NCBI RefSeq assembly: GCF_014649795.1
Contig: NZ_BMTS01000024.1
Location: 43,765-107,764, forward strand
From: Streptomyces melanogenes
GTDB taxonomy: Bacteria; Actinomycetota; Actinomycetes; Streptomycetales; Streptomycetaceae
Direction: 5' to 3'
Length of the DNA: 64,000 nucleotides
Made by a program: the position numbers and the translations under genes. This document shows, piece by piece, positions 34,271 to 43,776 of this stretch (the first letter of the stretch is position 1; each line of letters opens with the position of its first letter). Below the pieces are notes generated by a model that was given only the letters and a program-made list of their open reading frames with translations, did no database searches and was not told where the DNA came from.

Positions 34271-35167
34271 TCAGAGCGCATGGTCGTAGCGCAAGGCCAC
34301 CGGCGCCCCCTGGCGCCACATGGTGCACAGTTCCGTCGCCAGGGCGCGTTCCGCGTCCCGGTCGGCCGGCAGCGGGAGGTGCAGCGCGGTCAGCAGGTCG
34401 AAGCGGTGCAGGTCGAACGCCGCGGTGACGGCCTGGCCATAGCCGAGGGCCGCCTGCACCGCGCCCCGGTAGGAGATCCAGGCGAGGGCGGAGGGAGCCA
34501 TGGCCAGCAGCAGCCACCAGCCGGAGCCCCAGAGCAGCCACACCGTCGCGGGGGTCAGCAGGGTACCGGTGGCGGCCAGCCGGACCCCGGAGTCCAGCGA
34601 GTTGCGGTGGTCGTCCACCTGCTGCCGGCAGGCATCGCCGAGTACCGGGTACAGGCGCGGCCAGGCAACCGCCGCGTCCCAGCCGTACACCGCACCCGCC
34701 CGCTCTTCCGTGGCGGCGAGGGTGTTGCCCAGGCGAGTCGGCAAGACGGCCCGACGATCTGGGAACGACGAGCGCAGCACCTCGCCCGCTTCCCCTGCGG
34801 CCTGCGCGTCCTGCGCGGACAGTGCTCGGGACACCTCCCCGGCCACCCTGCCCATGTGGTGCCGCTGCCGCCCGGACAGCAGCCGGGCCGGCCCGCGCAA
34901 CAGCCGTGGCCAGTAGCCCTCGTACAGGCGGACAAGGGCCACTTGCAGGGGGTGCAGTGCCACTGCCGCCACGAGCACAGCCAGTCCCAGCAGCGCTGTC
35001 CTGCCGATGGACAGACGGGCCGCGCTGCGCCACGCGTCGGCGAAGACGAGATGGTCACCGGGTGCCCCGGCCCGGATCAGAACCAGCACGAACGCCGTGG
35101 CAGCCGCCGTCGGCACCACATTGACCAGGAAGAACCTCAGACCCAGCTGCAGGGGCAGCTCCGTCAC
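34271..35167 (-). CDS. Multi-pass membrane protein, last gene of the CHAT operon
   Basis: 298 residues. Hydrophobic helices lie at about 11-31 (RFFLVNVVPTAAATAFVLVL), 58-79 (ALLGLAVLVAAVALHPLQVA) and 201-232 (one or two helices, WLLWGSGWWLLLAMAPSALA), with a soluble helical stretch of about 120 residues between. The C-terminal 60 residues are cytosolic-type. No known transporter or enzyme family was recognised. The GTG start overlaps the stop of the small Cys/His-rich gene (GTGA), so all three operon genes are translated together. Position after a CHAT protease makes it a candidate membrane effector or the protease's target; this is inference. Confidence 0.72.
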   Translation of the reverse strand: MTELPLQLGLRFFLVNVVPTAAATAFVLVLIRAGAPGDHLVFADAWRSAARLSIGRTALLGLAVLVAAVALHPLQVALVRLYEGYWPRLLRGPARLLSGRQRHHMGRVAGEVSRALSAQDAQAAGEAGEVLRSSFPDRRAVLPTRLGNTLAATEERAGAVYGWDAAVAWPRLYPVLGDACRQQVDDHRNSLDSGVRLAATGTLLTPATVWLLWGSGWWLLLAMAPSALAWISYRGAVQAALGYGQAVTAAFDLHRFDLLTALHLPLPADRDAERALATELCTMWRQGAPVALRYDHAL

Positions 35168-35547
35168 GTCTCCCGCCTCATCTCACCGTGCTCCGAGCAG
35201 CGTGGCAGCCGCCCCTCGTCCACGTGCACTCGCAGCTCTTCCTTGCCGCAGGCCGTGCAGCTGAACCTGAGCAGGACGAAGGTGCCGGGGCCGGGTAGTC
35301 GGCCGTGGTCGCCGTCACCCACCTGCCGTGGCGTGTGTCCCCGGAGTTCGGCCAGCCGGGCCCGGGTGACGATCCCGTACTCGCGGCATCCGACGCGCAG
35401 CGTCACCTCGTTCAGCGATGCCTCCACAGCGAACAGCTGCTCCACCACCTCGGCCGCCGTGGCGGCCCGCGTCTGCTCGGGCAGCTCCAGCACCGTGGCG
35501 GTCGCGCCCGGTGTGACCAGCAGTGCGAAGTAGTCGTCCGTCGACAA
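35164..35547 (-). CDS. Small Cys/His-rich protein between CHAT protease and membrane protein
   Basis: 127 residues from a TTG at 35547, with GGGAGG about five bases upstream and only 13 bases from the CHAT stop. The N-terminal part contains YFALLVTPGATATVLELP and AEVVEQLFAVEASLNEV. The tail carries CTACG (C97, C100) and RCSEHGE (C117, H120), a plausible CCCH zinc site. The family is not recognised. It overlaps the following membrane-protein gene by four bases. It could be an adaptor or substrate of the CHAT protease; nothing in the sequence proves it. Confidence 0.7.
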   Translation of the reverse strand: MSTDDYFALLVTPGATATVLELPEQTRAATAAEVVEQLFAVEASLNEVTLRVGCREYGIVTRARLAELRGHTPRQVGDGDHGRLPGPGTFVLLRFSCTACGKEELRVHVDEGRLPRCSEHGEMRRET

Positions 35548-35560
35548 CGCGGCCCTCCCG

Positions 35561-38500
35561 TCAGCCCATGTGGACGAAGCCCGCCCACAGCAGCGGCTCC
35601 AGAGGATAGCGATCGCGCAGCCTCCGGGTCGCCCCGGCGATCGCCTCCGCCACGCCGTCCAGCCCTTTCGCTCCGATTGCCGAGTAGAAGTCCTCGGCGA
35701 CGTCGGCGGCGAGCGTGTCCCGTACCGGCCACAGTGTTCCCACCACCTGGCGGAAGCCGGCCAGGTGCAGTGCCGCCGCCAGATGCAGGGACTCGTCGGG
35801 CAGCCGCGTGCCACCCGTCGCGGTCTGGCACGCGGACAGATAGGCGAGTTCGGCGTTCTCGGTGCGCAGCCGCGCGATGTCGAGGATGGACAGCGTGCCG
35901 TCGGCCAGCACGACACCCCCGTTGGACGGAGAGCCGAAGTCCTGGATGCCGTGGCAGGCGAAGTGCACGCACGGGCTGCCGGGCAGTTCCGCACGGACCG
36001 CCTGCACGGTGGCTTTGGCGTTGATGAGGGAGGTGTGCTGGGCATGGGGCAGTAGCCGGCGCACCGCTTCGGTCTCCCGGTCCACGCTGGCCAGGGGAGG
36101 GTGGTCCAGATAGTCCGCCACGCCCACGGTAAGCAGCCGCTCCACGGGCCTGCCGGCATCGTGGGGTGGTGTTGCGGAGGCCATGGCGCGAAGTGTGGGG
36201 GTGTACGAGGACACCACCCGGTCGAGGGCGCTCGCCCCCGTGGTCGCATCGGTCGCCGCGTGCAAGGGCAGCAGCGACAGCATCCCGGTCGGGCACCAGC
36301 GGATCCACTTGATGTCGCCCAGGGCGTCGAGGACCGGGGCGACGACCGCGTGCCACAGCCAGTCCAGCACTCCCCGGGCGGCCTGCTGGGCGGTGATATG
36401 GCCACCGACTCCGGCACCGGGGGCGTGGACGGCCTGAAGGAACGCGGCGGCCTGACGTGCCGTCTCGGCGAAATCGAGACCGGGCAACTCGACGACCCGG
36501 GGTGCGCCGTCGGCCATGACCAGCGCGTCGCAGCGCAGCGGGGCCACGTTGATGACCACGGTGCCGTCACCCGCACCGCGCCGCAACGTCTCGTAGGTGG
36601 GGGCGGCGAACGGGTTCCACTCCCCGTACTCGGCAGCCGCCTCGGCCTTGAGCTGGTCCCATTCCCGGCCCAGCCGCACCAGTTGATCGACGCTGCCGCC
36701 GTGCTGGAGGCTCTCGGCGATCGTGTGCAGTCGCTCGTTGAGCGAGCCCGGCACGTCTGCCCGCCGTTCGAGGACCTGATTCCACAGCACGGATCGGCCG
36801 CGCTCCAGCAACTCCACCGCGTGGGCCGGCCGGCCCACGGAGATGGCATACGCCGCGGCGCTGCTCGCCACCCCCTGGTGCTCGGCCAGAGACTCCTCCT
36901 GATCGTGCCTGGACTTTCCGCGCCAGGCGGCCACGTCGAACAGGTCGAGGACCGTCTGCCAGGCGGTGAGCGCGTCTTCGTCGTCACCCGCGACGGCACT
37001 CAGGACCGCCCACCTCAGGGCGGCCTGAATCCTGATGGGAGCGCGGGCGAACACGGCTAGGGCGGTCCCGCGACTGAGCTGACGGGCCGCTTGCGGGTCT
37101 TCGGAGCGGAGTTCAAGGGCCAGTGCTTCGGCGGGATCGATCTGGTTCGGATGCGTTGCCCGGTTCCCGGGTACCAGCCCGCGCAGGATGGTCAGTGCCT
37201 CGTCCCGGTCGCCCGCGTGTGCGGTCTTGCGGCTTCTGACAAGCAACGCTTGGGTGAGCAGGAAGAGTCGGCCGGTGCGGACCGGGTCCAGCGCGCCGGT
37301 CGCGGCGATCGCGGTACGCAGCATGCGTACGACCTCGTCCAGATCCGTGTTCACCTCTGGCGCACGCACCCCGCAGATCAGTGTGCAGGCCGCCAGATTG
37401 GTGAGCGCCCTGGGGCGAGCCGGGTCGTCCGCGTCGAGTCCGGCCAAGGCGGTGCTGAGGGTGTCGATGGCCAGCCGCATGTCGTCGGTGTTCCCGTCGA
37501 GCTGGTAGCGGCGACGGTATGCGCCGCCCAGCCCGTTCAGGGCCGCAGAGCGGACCTCGAGGTTTTCGGCTCCCGCGAGCCGTGCGGCCTCGGTGCACAG
37601 CGTGATGATCTCGTCCAGGTCCTGGCGGCTGCCCAGTGCGACGAAACGGGTGTCCAGTTTCCCCGCCAGATTGCTCAGATACAGGGCTCGGCTGTCCGAC
37701 TCCTCCGGGGTGATCTCCAGTACGGACCGCATGGACTTCACCGAGGCGTCCAAATCGGCGGCACGTCCCGTGTGCTCGAAGCGAAGCCAGTGGGCCCCGG
37801 AGAGATCGTTCAACAGACCGTGGCGCTGCGCGTGACCGGGAGTGCCACAGAGCTGCTCGCTGATCAATTCGATGGCCTCATCGAGGTACGCCACGAGCCC
37901 GGTGACCGAGTAACTGTCCGTCAGCAGGTGGGCCAACGTGGTCATGTCGATCGTTCCGCGTGGGCAGGACCGCAGGGCTGCGACGGCGCACCACAGGTCG
38001 TCCACCGACTTCGCGGTGGTGTAACGGGATTCGTAGGTGGTCGCCCATCGACTCAGCTCGTACTCGTCCGTGGAGGCACGGACGAATGTCTGCCGCAGTT
38101 CCTCGTCGCACTCGCGGAACAACGTGGCGTCGCCCGCCGCCAGAGCGCGCTTCATACCTGCCAGGCAGTCGGCCACGGCCGCTTCCGGCGGTTCGATGCC
38201 GTCGTGGCGCCGGGCGCTCCCGGAGAAGCCCCTGGTGAAATGGTCTGTCAGCGCAGTCGAGGCCCGTGCGAGTTCCGACACCAGGCCATCGGTGTCGGCC
38301 AGGGGCACGGCCTTGTTGAACAGGCCGTGGAGCCGCGGTATCCATGCCGGACCTGGGTGGCGGCGAAGCAGCACACCGTGCAGAAAGAGATTCGCCACTC
38401 CCCACACCAGACCGTTGCGCAGCCATGGATACGTCTGTTCGGTGGCCAAGGCGGACTCCAGGAGTTCGGCCGCTCGGTACCAGTCCGCTTCCGGATGCCC

Positions 38501-39982
38501 CTGCCCTCTCCTGAAGCGCAGCAGCAGACTGCTGGCGAGCGATGCAGCAGTCGAGGCGGCAACAGGGTCGTCGCCCTCGCCGCCCGCGGCCAGAGCCTCC
38601 GCCAGCAAGGTGATGGACCGTTCGAGATCGGACAAGTCCCCGAGCTTCTCGTACCGGACCTCGCAGGCGTTGGCCAGGCTCACCTTCACCGGGATAAGAT
38701 CCGGCCCTTCGAGACGCTCGTGCAGTAGCTCGTAGGCCCTGACGGTGGCGTCGACATGGTCGTGTCTGCCGGATCTGTTCGACCGCTTCAGGTAGAGCAA
38801 CGAAGTGGTGGTCATCAGCGCTGACTTGAACTCCTCCCCGAGCACTTCGTCCGCTGTCTCGGTGAGCGTCAGCACACGCTCCAACTGCTCGACGGTAGGC
38901 TCCCGGGTGACCTCGTTCCAGGCCGCCACGGCTTGGGCCAGTGCGATAGTCAGTGAGTCCAGTGCCGACGGCAGGGTGTTCTGGTCGGTGAGGGCATGGA
39001 CGAGGATCTTGATGACCCCGTCCAGCTCATGGGTGCCGAGCGCTCCCTCCCGTTGCAGCTCCGTGGAGTGTTCGAGCCATGCCAGGGCCATCCCGTGCGG
39101 CGGGACACCGAGGTCGGGCTCGGCCAAGCCGTCCCCCAGAACGTCCAGCAACGCACGCAGGTCCGCCACCGATCCGGTCGCCTGGAACACCGCCTCCAGT
39201 GCGCCGACCAGAAATCGCCGCGCCCCCAGCGGATCCTCCGCCTCGGCGATCACGTGCAGCAGTGCCGTCGCGGTGTGGGAGCCCGCCTCGCTCGTCCGGG
39301 GACGCTTGCCCAGCAGGTACAGGAACAGCCCGGCCGCTCGAGGGTCCTCCGGGTCCTCCGGGTCGTGGTCGCCCACGACGACCTGGGCCGTCAACTCGAT
39401 GGCCAGGTACAGACTGTCGTCGTCACCGGTCAGCTCGAAGTGCTCCGAGAGCAGGGCGGCCACCTTGAGAGCAACGGGTGCGGGCAGACTGCCGACTTGT
39501 GAGTACAGGCTCAATGCCGCATTCAGGTCGGACGGCCGGAAGCTGTGCGCGAAGCGGGCCGTGAGCAGTTCCGCGAGCTCGGTGTGCGCTACGCCGACGG
39601 ACCGTACGACAACTGTCACCTCGTCGATCGCCTGGTCGAGGGTGTCGGGGTCGACGCCGATGCGCGCATACCAAGCCCTTGCCACCGACAGGGCTGCTGC
39701 CGCGCGCGTGTCGTCGTCCAGCGCCTGTGCGCCGGCCCGGCGGAATGCTTGGAGGGCTTGTTCGAAGAGGCCCCGGTCCTGGGAGACGAGCCAGGACAGA
39801 AGGAGTGTCCGGCCCGCACTCCCGTGGTCTTCCGGCCCCGCCTGACCGTGTGCCGTCAGCTGTTTCGCGGACTCGACAGTGGCCTCGACGCTCTCGGAAC
39901 TCCGGGTGTCGCGCAGAGCACAGTAGAGCTCTCGGTGGCGACTGCGTAACGCCACCAGACCGGACGTCTTCGACTCGGACAT
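35561..39982 (-). CDS. TPR-rich CHAT-domain (caspase-like) protease
   Basis: 1473 residues. The first about 1000 are helical TPR-like repeats (YRRRYQLDGNTDDMRLAIDT, LSNLAGKLDTRFVALGSRQD and many similar units). The C-terminal about 350 form a CHAT domain (VVINVAPLRCDALVMADG, LSLLPLHAA) with the catalytic pair His1344 in HFACHG and Cys1385 in AYLSACQTA, plus VVGTLWPVRDTLA, as expected for CHAT clan-CD peptidases. CHAT proteases with sensor repeats act in bacterial defence and programmed cell death, cutting a partner such as a gasdermin or a Craspase substrate. The gene leads a tight operon with a small Cys/His-rich and a membrane protein. The ATG at 39982 follows a short AT-rich leader. Confidence 0.92.
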   Translation of the reverse strand: MSESKTSGLVALRSRHRELYCALRDTRSSESVEATVESAKQLTAHGQAGPEDHGSAGRTLLLSWLVSQDRGLFEQALQAFRRAGAQALDDDTRAAAALSVARAWYARIGVDPDTLDQAIDEVTVVVRSVGVAHTELAELLTARFAHSFRPSDLNAALSLYSQVGSLPAPVALKVAALLSEHFELTGDDDSLYLAIELTAQVVVGDHDPEDPEDPRAAGLFLYLLGKRPRTSEAGSHTATALLHVIAEAEDPLGARRFLVGALEAVFQATGSVADLRALLDVLGDGLAEPDLGVPPHGMALAWLEHSTELQREGALGTHELDGVIKILVHALTDQNTLPSALDSLTIALAQAVAAWNEVTREPTVEQLERVLTLTETADEVLGEEFKSALMTTTSLLYLKRSNRSGRHDHVDATVRAYELLHERLEGPDLIPVKVSLANACEVRYEKLGDLSDLERSITLLAEALAAGGEGDDPVAASTAASLASSLLLRFRRGQGHPEADWYRAAELLESALATEQTYPWLRNGLVWGVANLFLHGVLLRRHPGPAWIPRLHGLFNKAVPLADTDGLVSELARASTALTDHFTRGFSGSARRHDGIEPPEAAVADCLAGMKRALAAGDATLFRECDEELRQTFVRASTDEYELSRWATTYESRYTTAKSVDDLWCAVAALRSCPRGTIDMTTLAHLLTDSYSVTGLVAYLDEAIELISEQLCGTPGHAQRHGLLNDLSGAHWLRFEHTGRAADLDASVKSMRSVLEITPEESDSRALYLSNLAGKLDTRFVALGSRQDLDEIITLCTEAARLAGAENLEVRSAALNGLGGAYRRRYQLDGNTDDMRLAIDTLSTALAGLDADDPARPRALTNLAACTLICGVRAPEVNTDLDEVVRMLRTAIAATGALDPVRTGRLFLLTQALLVRSRKTAHAGDRDEALTILRGLVPGNRATHPNQIDPAEALALELRSEDPQAARQLSRGTALAVFARAPIRIQAALRWAVLSAVAGDDEDALTAWQTVLDLFDVAAWRGKSRHDQEESLAEHQGVASSAAAYAISVGRPAHAVELLERGRSVLWNQVLERRADVPGSLNERLHTIAESLQHGGSVDQLVRLGREWDQLKAEAAAEYGEWNPFAAPTYETLRRGAGDGTVVINVAPLRCDALVMADGAPRVVELPGLDFAETARQAAAFLQAVHAPGAGVGGHITAQQAARGVLDWLWHAVVAPVLDALGDIKWIRWCPTGMLSLLPLHAATDATTGASALDRVVSSYTPTLRAMASATPPHDAGRPVERLLTVGVADYLDHPPLASVDRETEAVRRLLPHAQHTSLINAKATVQAVRAELPGSPCVHFACHGIQDFGSPSNGGVVLADGTLSILDIARLRTENAELAYLSACQTATGGTRLPDESLHLAAALHLAGFRQVVGTLWPVRDTLAADVAEDFYSAIGAKGLDGVAEAIAGATRRLRDRYPLEPLLWAGFVHMG

Positions 39983-40060
39983 GAGGTGATTAAACAGGAG
40001 TTGACGGGCTGGAGGAGCGGGTTCGCTCGCGGACGGTCAGGGTTAGGCCGAGGAGTGGGG

Positions 40061-40513
40061 TCAGCAGATGACGGTCACCTCGTGGGAGACCGGGCGCGCC
40101 GCCCAGGGGTAGCTGGTGACACCGAAGGTGGCGCGGATGGTGGAGCCGCAGGCCACGTTGGCACTCAGGCCCGCGACGTTCAGGTTGGTGTTGTTGAAGA
40201 GGGCGAACTTGGTGACATTCGGCAGCGGTGCGCCGTCGACCGTGGCCGTGAAGGTGGTGGTGAGCTCCTTCGGCGTGGGGGCCGGGCTGCCCGGCGAGGG
40301 CGGGCCGGCAAGGCCGACCTTGCCGACGAACGCGACGGTGTTGCCGGTGATTTCGGCGCACAGGCGGGTCGAAAGGGCCGACTGGAGGCCGGAGTTGCCG
40401 CAGGAGACCACGGTCTCGGTGGCGCTCGCGGGGGCGGCGACGGCGATCGCCGGGGTGAGGGCGGCGAGGCTCAGGCTTGCGACTGTGGCAGTGAGGAACG
40501 TCGAACGCTTCAT
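40061..40513 (-). CDS. Small secreted hypothetical protein
   Basis: 150 residues. The ATG at 40513 has AGGGAG about eight bases upstream and starts a signal peptide (hydrophobic core LTATVASLSLAALTPAIAVA, cleavage near VAAPAS). The mature part is beta-rich (VVSCGNSGLQSALSTRLCAE, TTFTATVDGAPLPN, IRATFGVTSYPWAA, VSHEVTVIC) with four cysteines that suggest two disulfides and an immunoglobulin-like fold. No family was assigned. Its stop lies only 78 bases upstream of the CHAT protease start on the same strand, so co-transcription is possible but unsupported by overlap. Confidence 0.75.
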   Translation of the reverse strand: MKRSTFLTATVASLSLAALTPAIAVAAPASATETVVSCGNSGLQSALSTRLCAEITGNTVAFVGKVGLAGPPSPGSPAPTPKELTTTFTATVDGAPLPNVTKFALFNNTNLNVAGLSANVACGSTIRATFGVTSYPWAARPVSHEVTVIC

Positions 40514-41066
40514 GGTCAATCTCCCTGGAAGGAGGGGCCGTCGGGCGGGTCCCGAATGGCTTCACATGACATGTGATATTGCACAGTTCGTGTGAAGATC
40601 AAGTGCTCTCCGAGTGAACGACTTGAAATCGTGTGTCGACGGTTCGTCAACGTCCGGGTCTGGAAACGGAGTTGATGGATCGGGCGGCGACGCCGTTGGG
40701 TGACCACTGGGGTCCGTGGCGGAGCACGTCAGCCTGAGCGAACTACTCGCCCGCGAGCCGTTGTTCGAAGGGTCCCAGGAGATGGAGGAACGCGCGGTAC
40801 GGCTCGATCGAGACGGACTTCTATGACCAGTTCCTGCCCGTCCTTGCGACAACGGTCCCGGTACGCTGACTGCTGGCCGCCGGACGGGGTGGTGTGTCAG
40901 GACGGGGTGTTCCGCTTGTCGGAACGTGGGTCGCTCGTCGCGACGGCAGTTCCTGCGCTGGGGTCGGCGCGGGTTGGGCAGGAGCGCTCTCGGGGCGGTC
41001 TGCCCGGGCCGCTGGCGGGCCCGCCGCCGGGTGGTCATCCACGAGGTGCCAGTAAAGGGCTGACTG
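40514..41066. other. Intergenic region with no supported gene
   Basis: 553 bases between divergent genes. A short plus-strand frame at 40716-40829 (VAEHVSLSELLAREPLF) has protein-like sequence but no ribosome site and ends after 37 codons; it may be a remnant. The rest should hold the promoters for the secreted protein and the LuxR regulator. Confidence 0.35.
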
Positions 41067-42122
41067 GTGATGAGGGATATGAGTCGCCCGGCGCACTGTC
41101 TGCGCGGGGCGGTTGGGGAACGGTTCGTGCAAGACGAGCTGGCCGAGCTGGTCTCGCGGGTGATCGGTCCTCGCATCGCGCACGATGCGCTGCGTCTGTT
41201 CGGCACCAACCCCGCCACGGGAGCTGTCTCCTACGGGTTCCTCCACGGCTTTCCCGCGACGCTGCTGGACGCGCAGCTGACCGACTTCTACGGTGGCGGC
41301 GATCCGTTCGGTCCGGCGGACATCACCCGGCTTCCCACCTCCACGGGGATACTCGGCGTCGACCGCTCCGGTGCCGGGCACCGCCAGGCGACACGAACCC
41401 TGCACGCCCACGGTGCCGGAAGCGAACTGCGCCTGATGCTGCGTGAAGGGCTGACGCGGCCCTGGGGCCTGCTCGCCCTCCTCCGCGAGAAGAGCACGCG
41501 GCCCTTCGACCAGGACGACGCGCGGCAACTGTCCCAGCTCACCGAGCCGCTCATCGCCCTGCTGAGGGGGTACGCCACCACAAGCCCGGCTCCCCGCGCG
41601 CCCTCCCGGTTTCTGCCTCCTGGCGTTGTCCTGGTCGGCTCCGACGACCAGGTGCGCTCCATCAGCGCGCAGGCGCGCTCATGGCTGGAGCAGATCCATC
41701 CGGAACAGGGCCTGGCGCCACGGTGGATGCCCGAGGTGTCGATGCGCGAGATCGTCCTGGCGGCGCGCCGTCACACCCTCGACCCAGGAGCTCCGCCGGC
41801 GCTTGCCTTGAGCCCGGCAGCGTTTCTCGGCCGCAGGATCGCCGTGCACGCCCAATGCCTGGACGAGAGCGGTCAAGGCGAGGTCGCGGTGGTCCTCCAG
41901 GAAGCGACAGGGGCGCTGCTGCTGCCTGCGTATGCCGCTTGGCACAGTCTCACCGTCCGTGAGACCGAGGCCGTCGAGCGGCTCTGCTCGGGCGCGACGC
42001 CCCAACAGATCGCCCGGCTCATGGGCGTGTCCCTGCATACCTTCAACGGGCATCTGAAGAACGTCTTCCGCAAGACCGGCGTGTCCGGCCGCGACGAACT
42101 GATCGCCTCCCTCAACTACTGA
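41067..42122 (+). CDS. LuxR family regulator with N-terminal sensory domain
   Basis: 351 residues from a GTG at 41067 (AAAGGG upstream; ATGs at 41070 and 41079 are alternatives). The first about 270 residues form a GAF-like sensory region (LFGTNPATGAVSYGFLHGFP, RLMLREGLTRPWGLLALLRE). The C-terminus has a LuxR/GerE helix-turn-helix: SLTVRETEAVERLCSGATPQ, IARLMGVSLHTFNGHLKNVF and RKTGVSGRDELIA. This layout is frequent among orphan LuxR regulators in streptomycetes. No partner kinase is nearby. It may control itself or the divergent secreted gene; targets are unknown. Confidence 0.88.
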   Translation: MMRDMSRPAHCLRGAVGERFVQDELAELVSRVIGPRIAHDALRLFGTNPATGAVSYGFLHGFPATLLDAQLTDFYGGGDPFGPADITRLPTSTGILGVDRSGAGHRQATRTLHAHGAGSELRLMLREGLTRPWGLLALLREKSTRPFDQDDARQLSQLTEPLIALLRGYATTSPAPRAPSRFLPPGVVLVGSDDQVRSISAQARSWLEQIHPEQGLAPRWMPEVSMREIVLAARRHTLDPGAPPALALSPAAFLGRRIAVHAQCLDESGQGEVAVVLQEATGALLLPAYAAWHSLTVRETEAVERLCSGATPQQIARLMGVSLHTFNGHLKNVFRKTGVSGRDELIASLNY

Positions 42123-42573
42123 CGATCGTCAACTGCCTGGGCGCATGGCCAAGGCCGATCCCAGGCGCTTTGCTGAGAGCGTCGCCGGATGTGGACCGGC
42201 CTGATCGAAGCCTGCCGAGCGGGCGCGCCGGCCCGTGGCACCAGCCACCGACCGCGATCCGCCCCTACCTGACGGCCCATCCCCGCCTCGACGCCCTGAT
42301 CGGGCAAAGCGGCCGACGCCCTCACCAGCCAGACCCCGATGACGCGGCCACGCCCGCGCGGCCGGTCGTCACCGCGTTGCGTTCCCGCCCGTACCGTGCC
42401 TTCCTCGGATGGACCGCGGTTGGGATCTATGGTCTGCGGCGTTGTGGGTGCCGGGGGCTGGTCGGCGTTCCGGGTGAGAGGGGCGACGGTTTCGCGAGCC
42501 GAGGCTTTTGGCCCCGGTCGTCTGCCGCGCGGACCGTTGGTGAAGCCTGTCGGCGTGTGGTGAGCGGGGCCCG
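42123..42573. other. Gap with no supported gene
   Basis: 451 bases between the LuxR regulator and the NUDIX fragment. Overlapping frames exist on both strands but lack ribosome sites and recognisable motifs. Confidence 0.35.
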
Positions 42574-42774
42574 CTATATGCGCGAAGTGGCCGCGGGCCC
42601 CGCTGCGGTCTCGCCGATGTCCTGGGCGCCTCCGGGCAGGGCCCACTGGCCTGTGTCGCGGCGTCGTTGCAGGAGGACTGCGCCCTCCTCGTTCACGACG
42701 AGCAAGTTGCTGGAGGGGATCAGGGTGTTGGCCCTGGGGGCCTTGGGGTCGTTGTAGTACTCAGTCCTGCCCAC
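42574..42774 (-). pseudogene. N-terminal fragment of a NUDIX hydrolase
   Basis: The frame from 42774 encodes a textbook NUDIX start: EYYNDPKAPRANTLIPSSN, LLVVNEEGAVLLQRRRDTG and QWALPGGAQDIGETAA. It then derails just where the catalytic Nudix box (G-x5-E-x7-R-E-x-x-E-E) should continue; GGAQDIGE is its first part, but the REUxEE half is absent. The frame stops after 66 codons, and no continuation was found in the other frames nearby. Thus the catalytic metal-binding site is destroyed. It probably arose by deletion. Confidence 0.75.
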
Positions 42775-43428
42775 TGCAGTGCTGCTCCTGTCTGTTGGGC
42801 GCCCGAGGGAACGCTGTCATCCAGACTGCTTCGAGGTTCTCCTCGTGCCGGACGAATCATGCGGCTTTGGCGAAGTCCATGTTCGCCGCACGCGCGGACA
42901 GACTCGAACTCGGCCATGGACCTCACCGCCGATCGTCGTCGCGCAGCCCATCGTGGCACCCGTGTCGCCTGCTGAGGGGCAGACTCGGCCTCGATGCACA
43001 ACGCGTTCTCTGGCGCCGGCGACGGGCGATGCTGCCCTCGCTTTCGGTGGTGGTTGTGCGCGTCTGGGACACACGATCTTCGAGTTGTCCTAGGGTGGGG
43101 CGAGTTCCCGGTGGCGGTTTGCTACTGGGGATTTCGTGTTTTCCGGGGCGGAGAAGGATCTTGCGGTTCGTACGCCAGCCCGCGCGGCGCGGTACCACCG
43201 ACCGGTCTGCCCGCCTCCGTGACGCTGTCGCGCCCCTCGGCGCGCGGCAGTTCCGGTCCACTTCACGGCCCGCCTGCTGTCGTGGACAGGGTCGGCCGTA
43301 GCGGGGACGAGGACGGTTCGGTCTTCTCCCACGCCGTTCGGGCAGACGAGCGTTCGATGACGGGCTGTCCGGTATCCATGCTGATCTCCTGTTCTGCCTC
43401 TGCGAAGGGGCATCACCGGGGGCAAGGG
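42775..43428. other. Gene-free stretch
   Basis: About 650 bases without a supportable gene on either strand. Open frames here are typical GC-rich shadows with biased, low-complexity translations. Probably degenerate sequence after the NUDIX truncation. Confidence 0.35.
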
Positions 43429-43480
43429 GCCGTTCCCGCCCCGCGGCCCGAGCCGATGGGCGCGGCGGGGCGGGAACGGC
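43429..43480. terminator. 16-bp inverted repeat, likely terminator of the small-gene pair
   Basis: Arms 43429-43444 (GCCGTTCCCGCCCCGC) and 43465-43480 are exact complements with a 20-nt loop. It lies about 100 bases downstream of the stop of the small gene at 43579-43776 (minus strand), a reasonable place for transcript termination. Confidence 0.55.
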
Positions 43481-43578
43481 AGGGCGGCCGAGCAGGGGCC
43501 ACCCGCGCCGCCCGCAGGGCGGCGGTCTGGTGCTCCAGCACCCGGCGGCACATCCCCAGGGCCGGATGCCGGAGCGGT

Positions 43579-43776
43579 CTAGGTGCCGGCGCCGACGCCA
43601 CCGTCCGGGGTGGCGGCCGTATCCGGCCTGGTTACGGCGGTCCGGCCGTCGGACACGTCGTGGCTCACCTCGTTCTCGGTGGACAGGCCGAGCAGCGCGA
43701 GCCGGGTGAGGATCGCGCTCCACCAGCCGACAGCGGCCACTACGTCGCTGTCGACCTGTAACCGGTGGCGGCCCAT
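43579..43776 (-). CDS. Small hypothetical protein, second gene of a coupled pair
   Basis: 65 residues from an ATG at 43774-43776 that overlaps the stop of the preceding gene (TGATG; a GTG three bases earlier also fits). The protein contains RHRLQVDSDVVAAVGWWSAI, LTRLALLGLSTENEV and a disordered acidic tail. The translational overlap argues that it is a real gene. The family was not recognised. It is divergent, via its partner gene, from the XRE-TPR regulator at 44309. Confidence 0.6.
   Translation of the reverse strand: MGRHRLQVDSDVVAAVGWWSAILTRLALLGLSTENEVSHDVSDGRTAVTRPDTAATPDGGVGAGT

Noticed and set aside
42775..43578. Possible genes in the 800-base stretch after the NUDIX fragment
   Set aside because: All frames give biased, arginine- or proline-rich translations with no ribosome sites or family resemblance.
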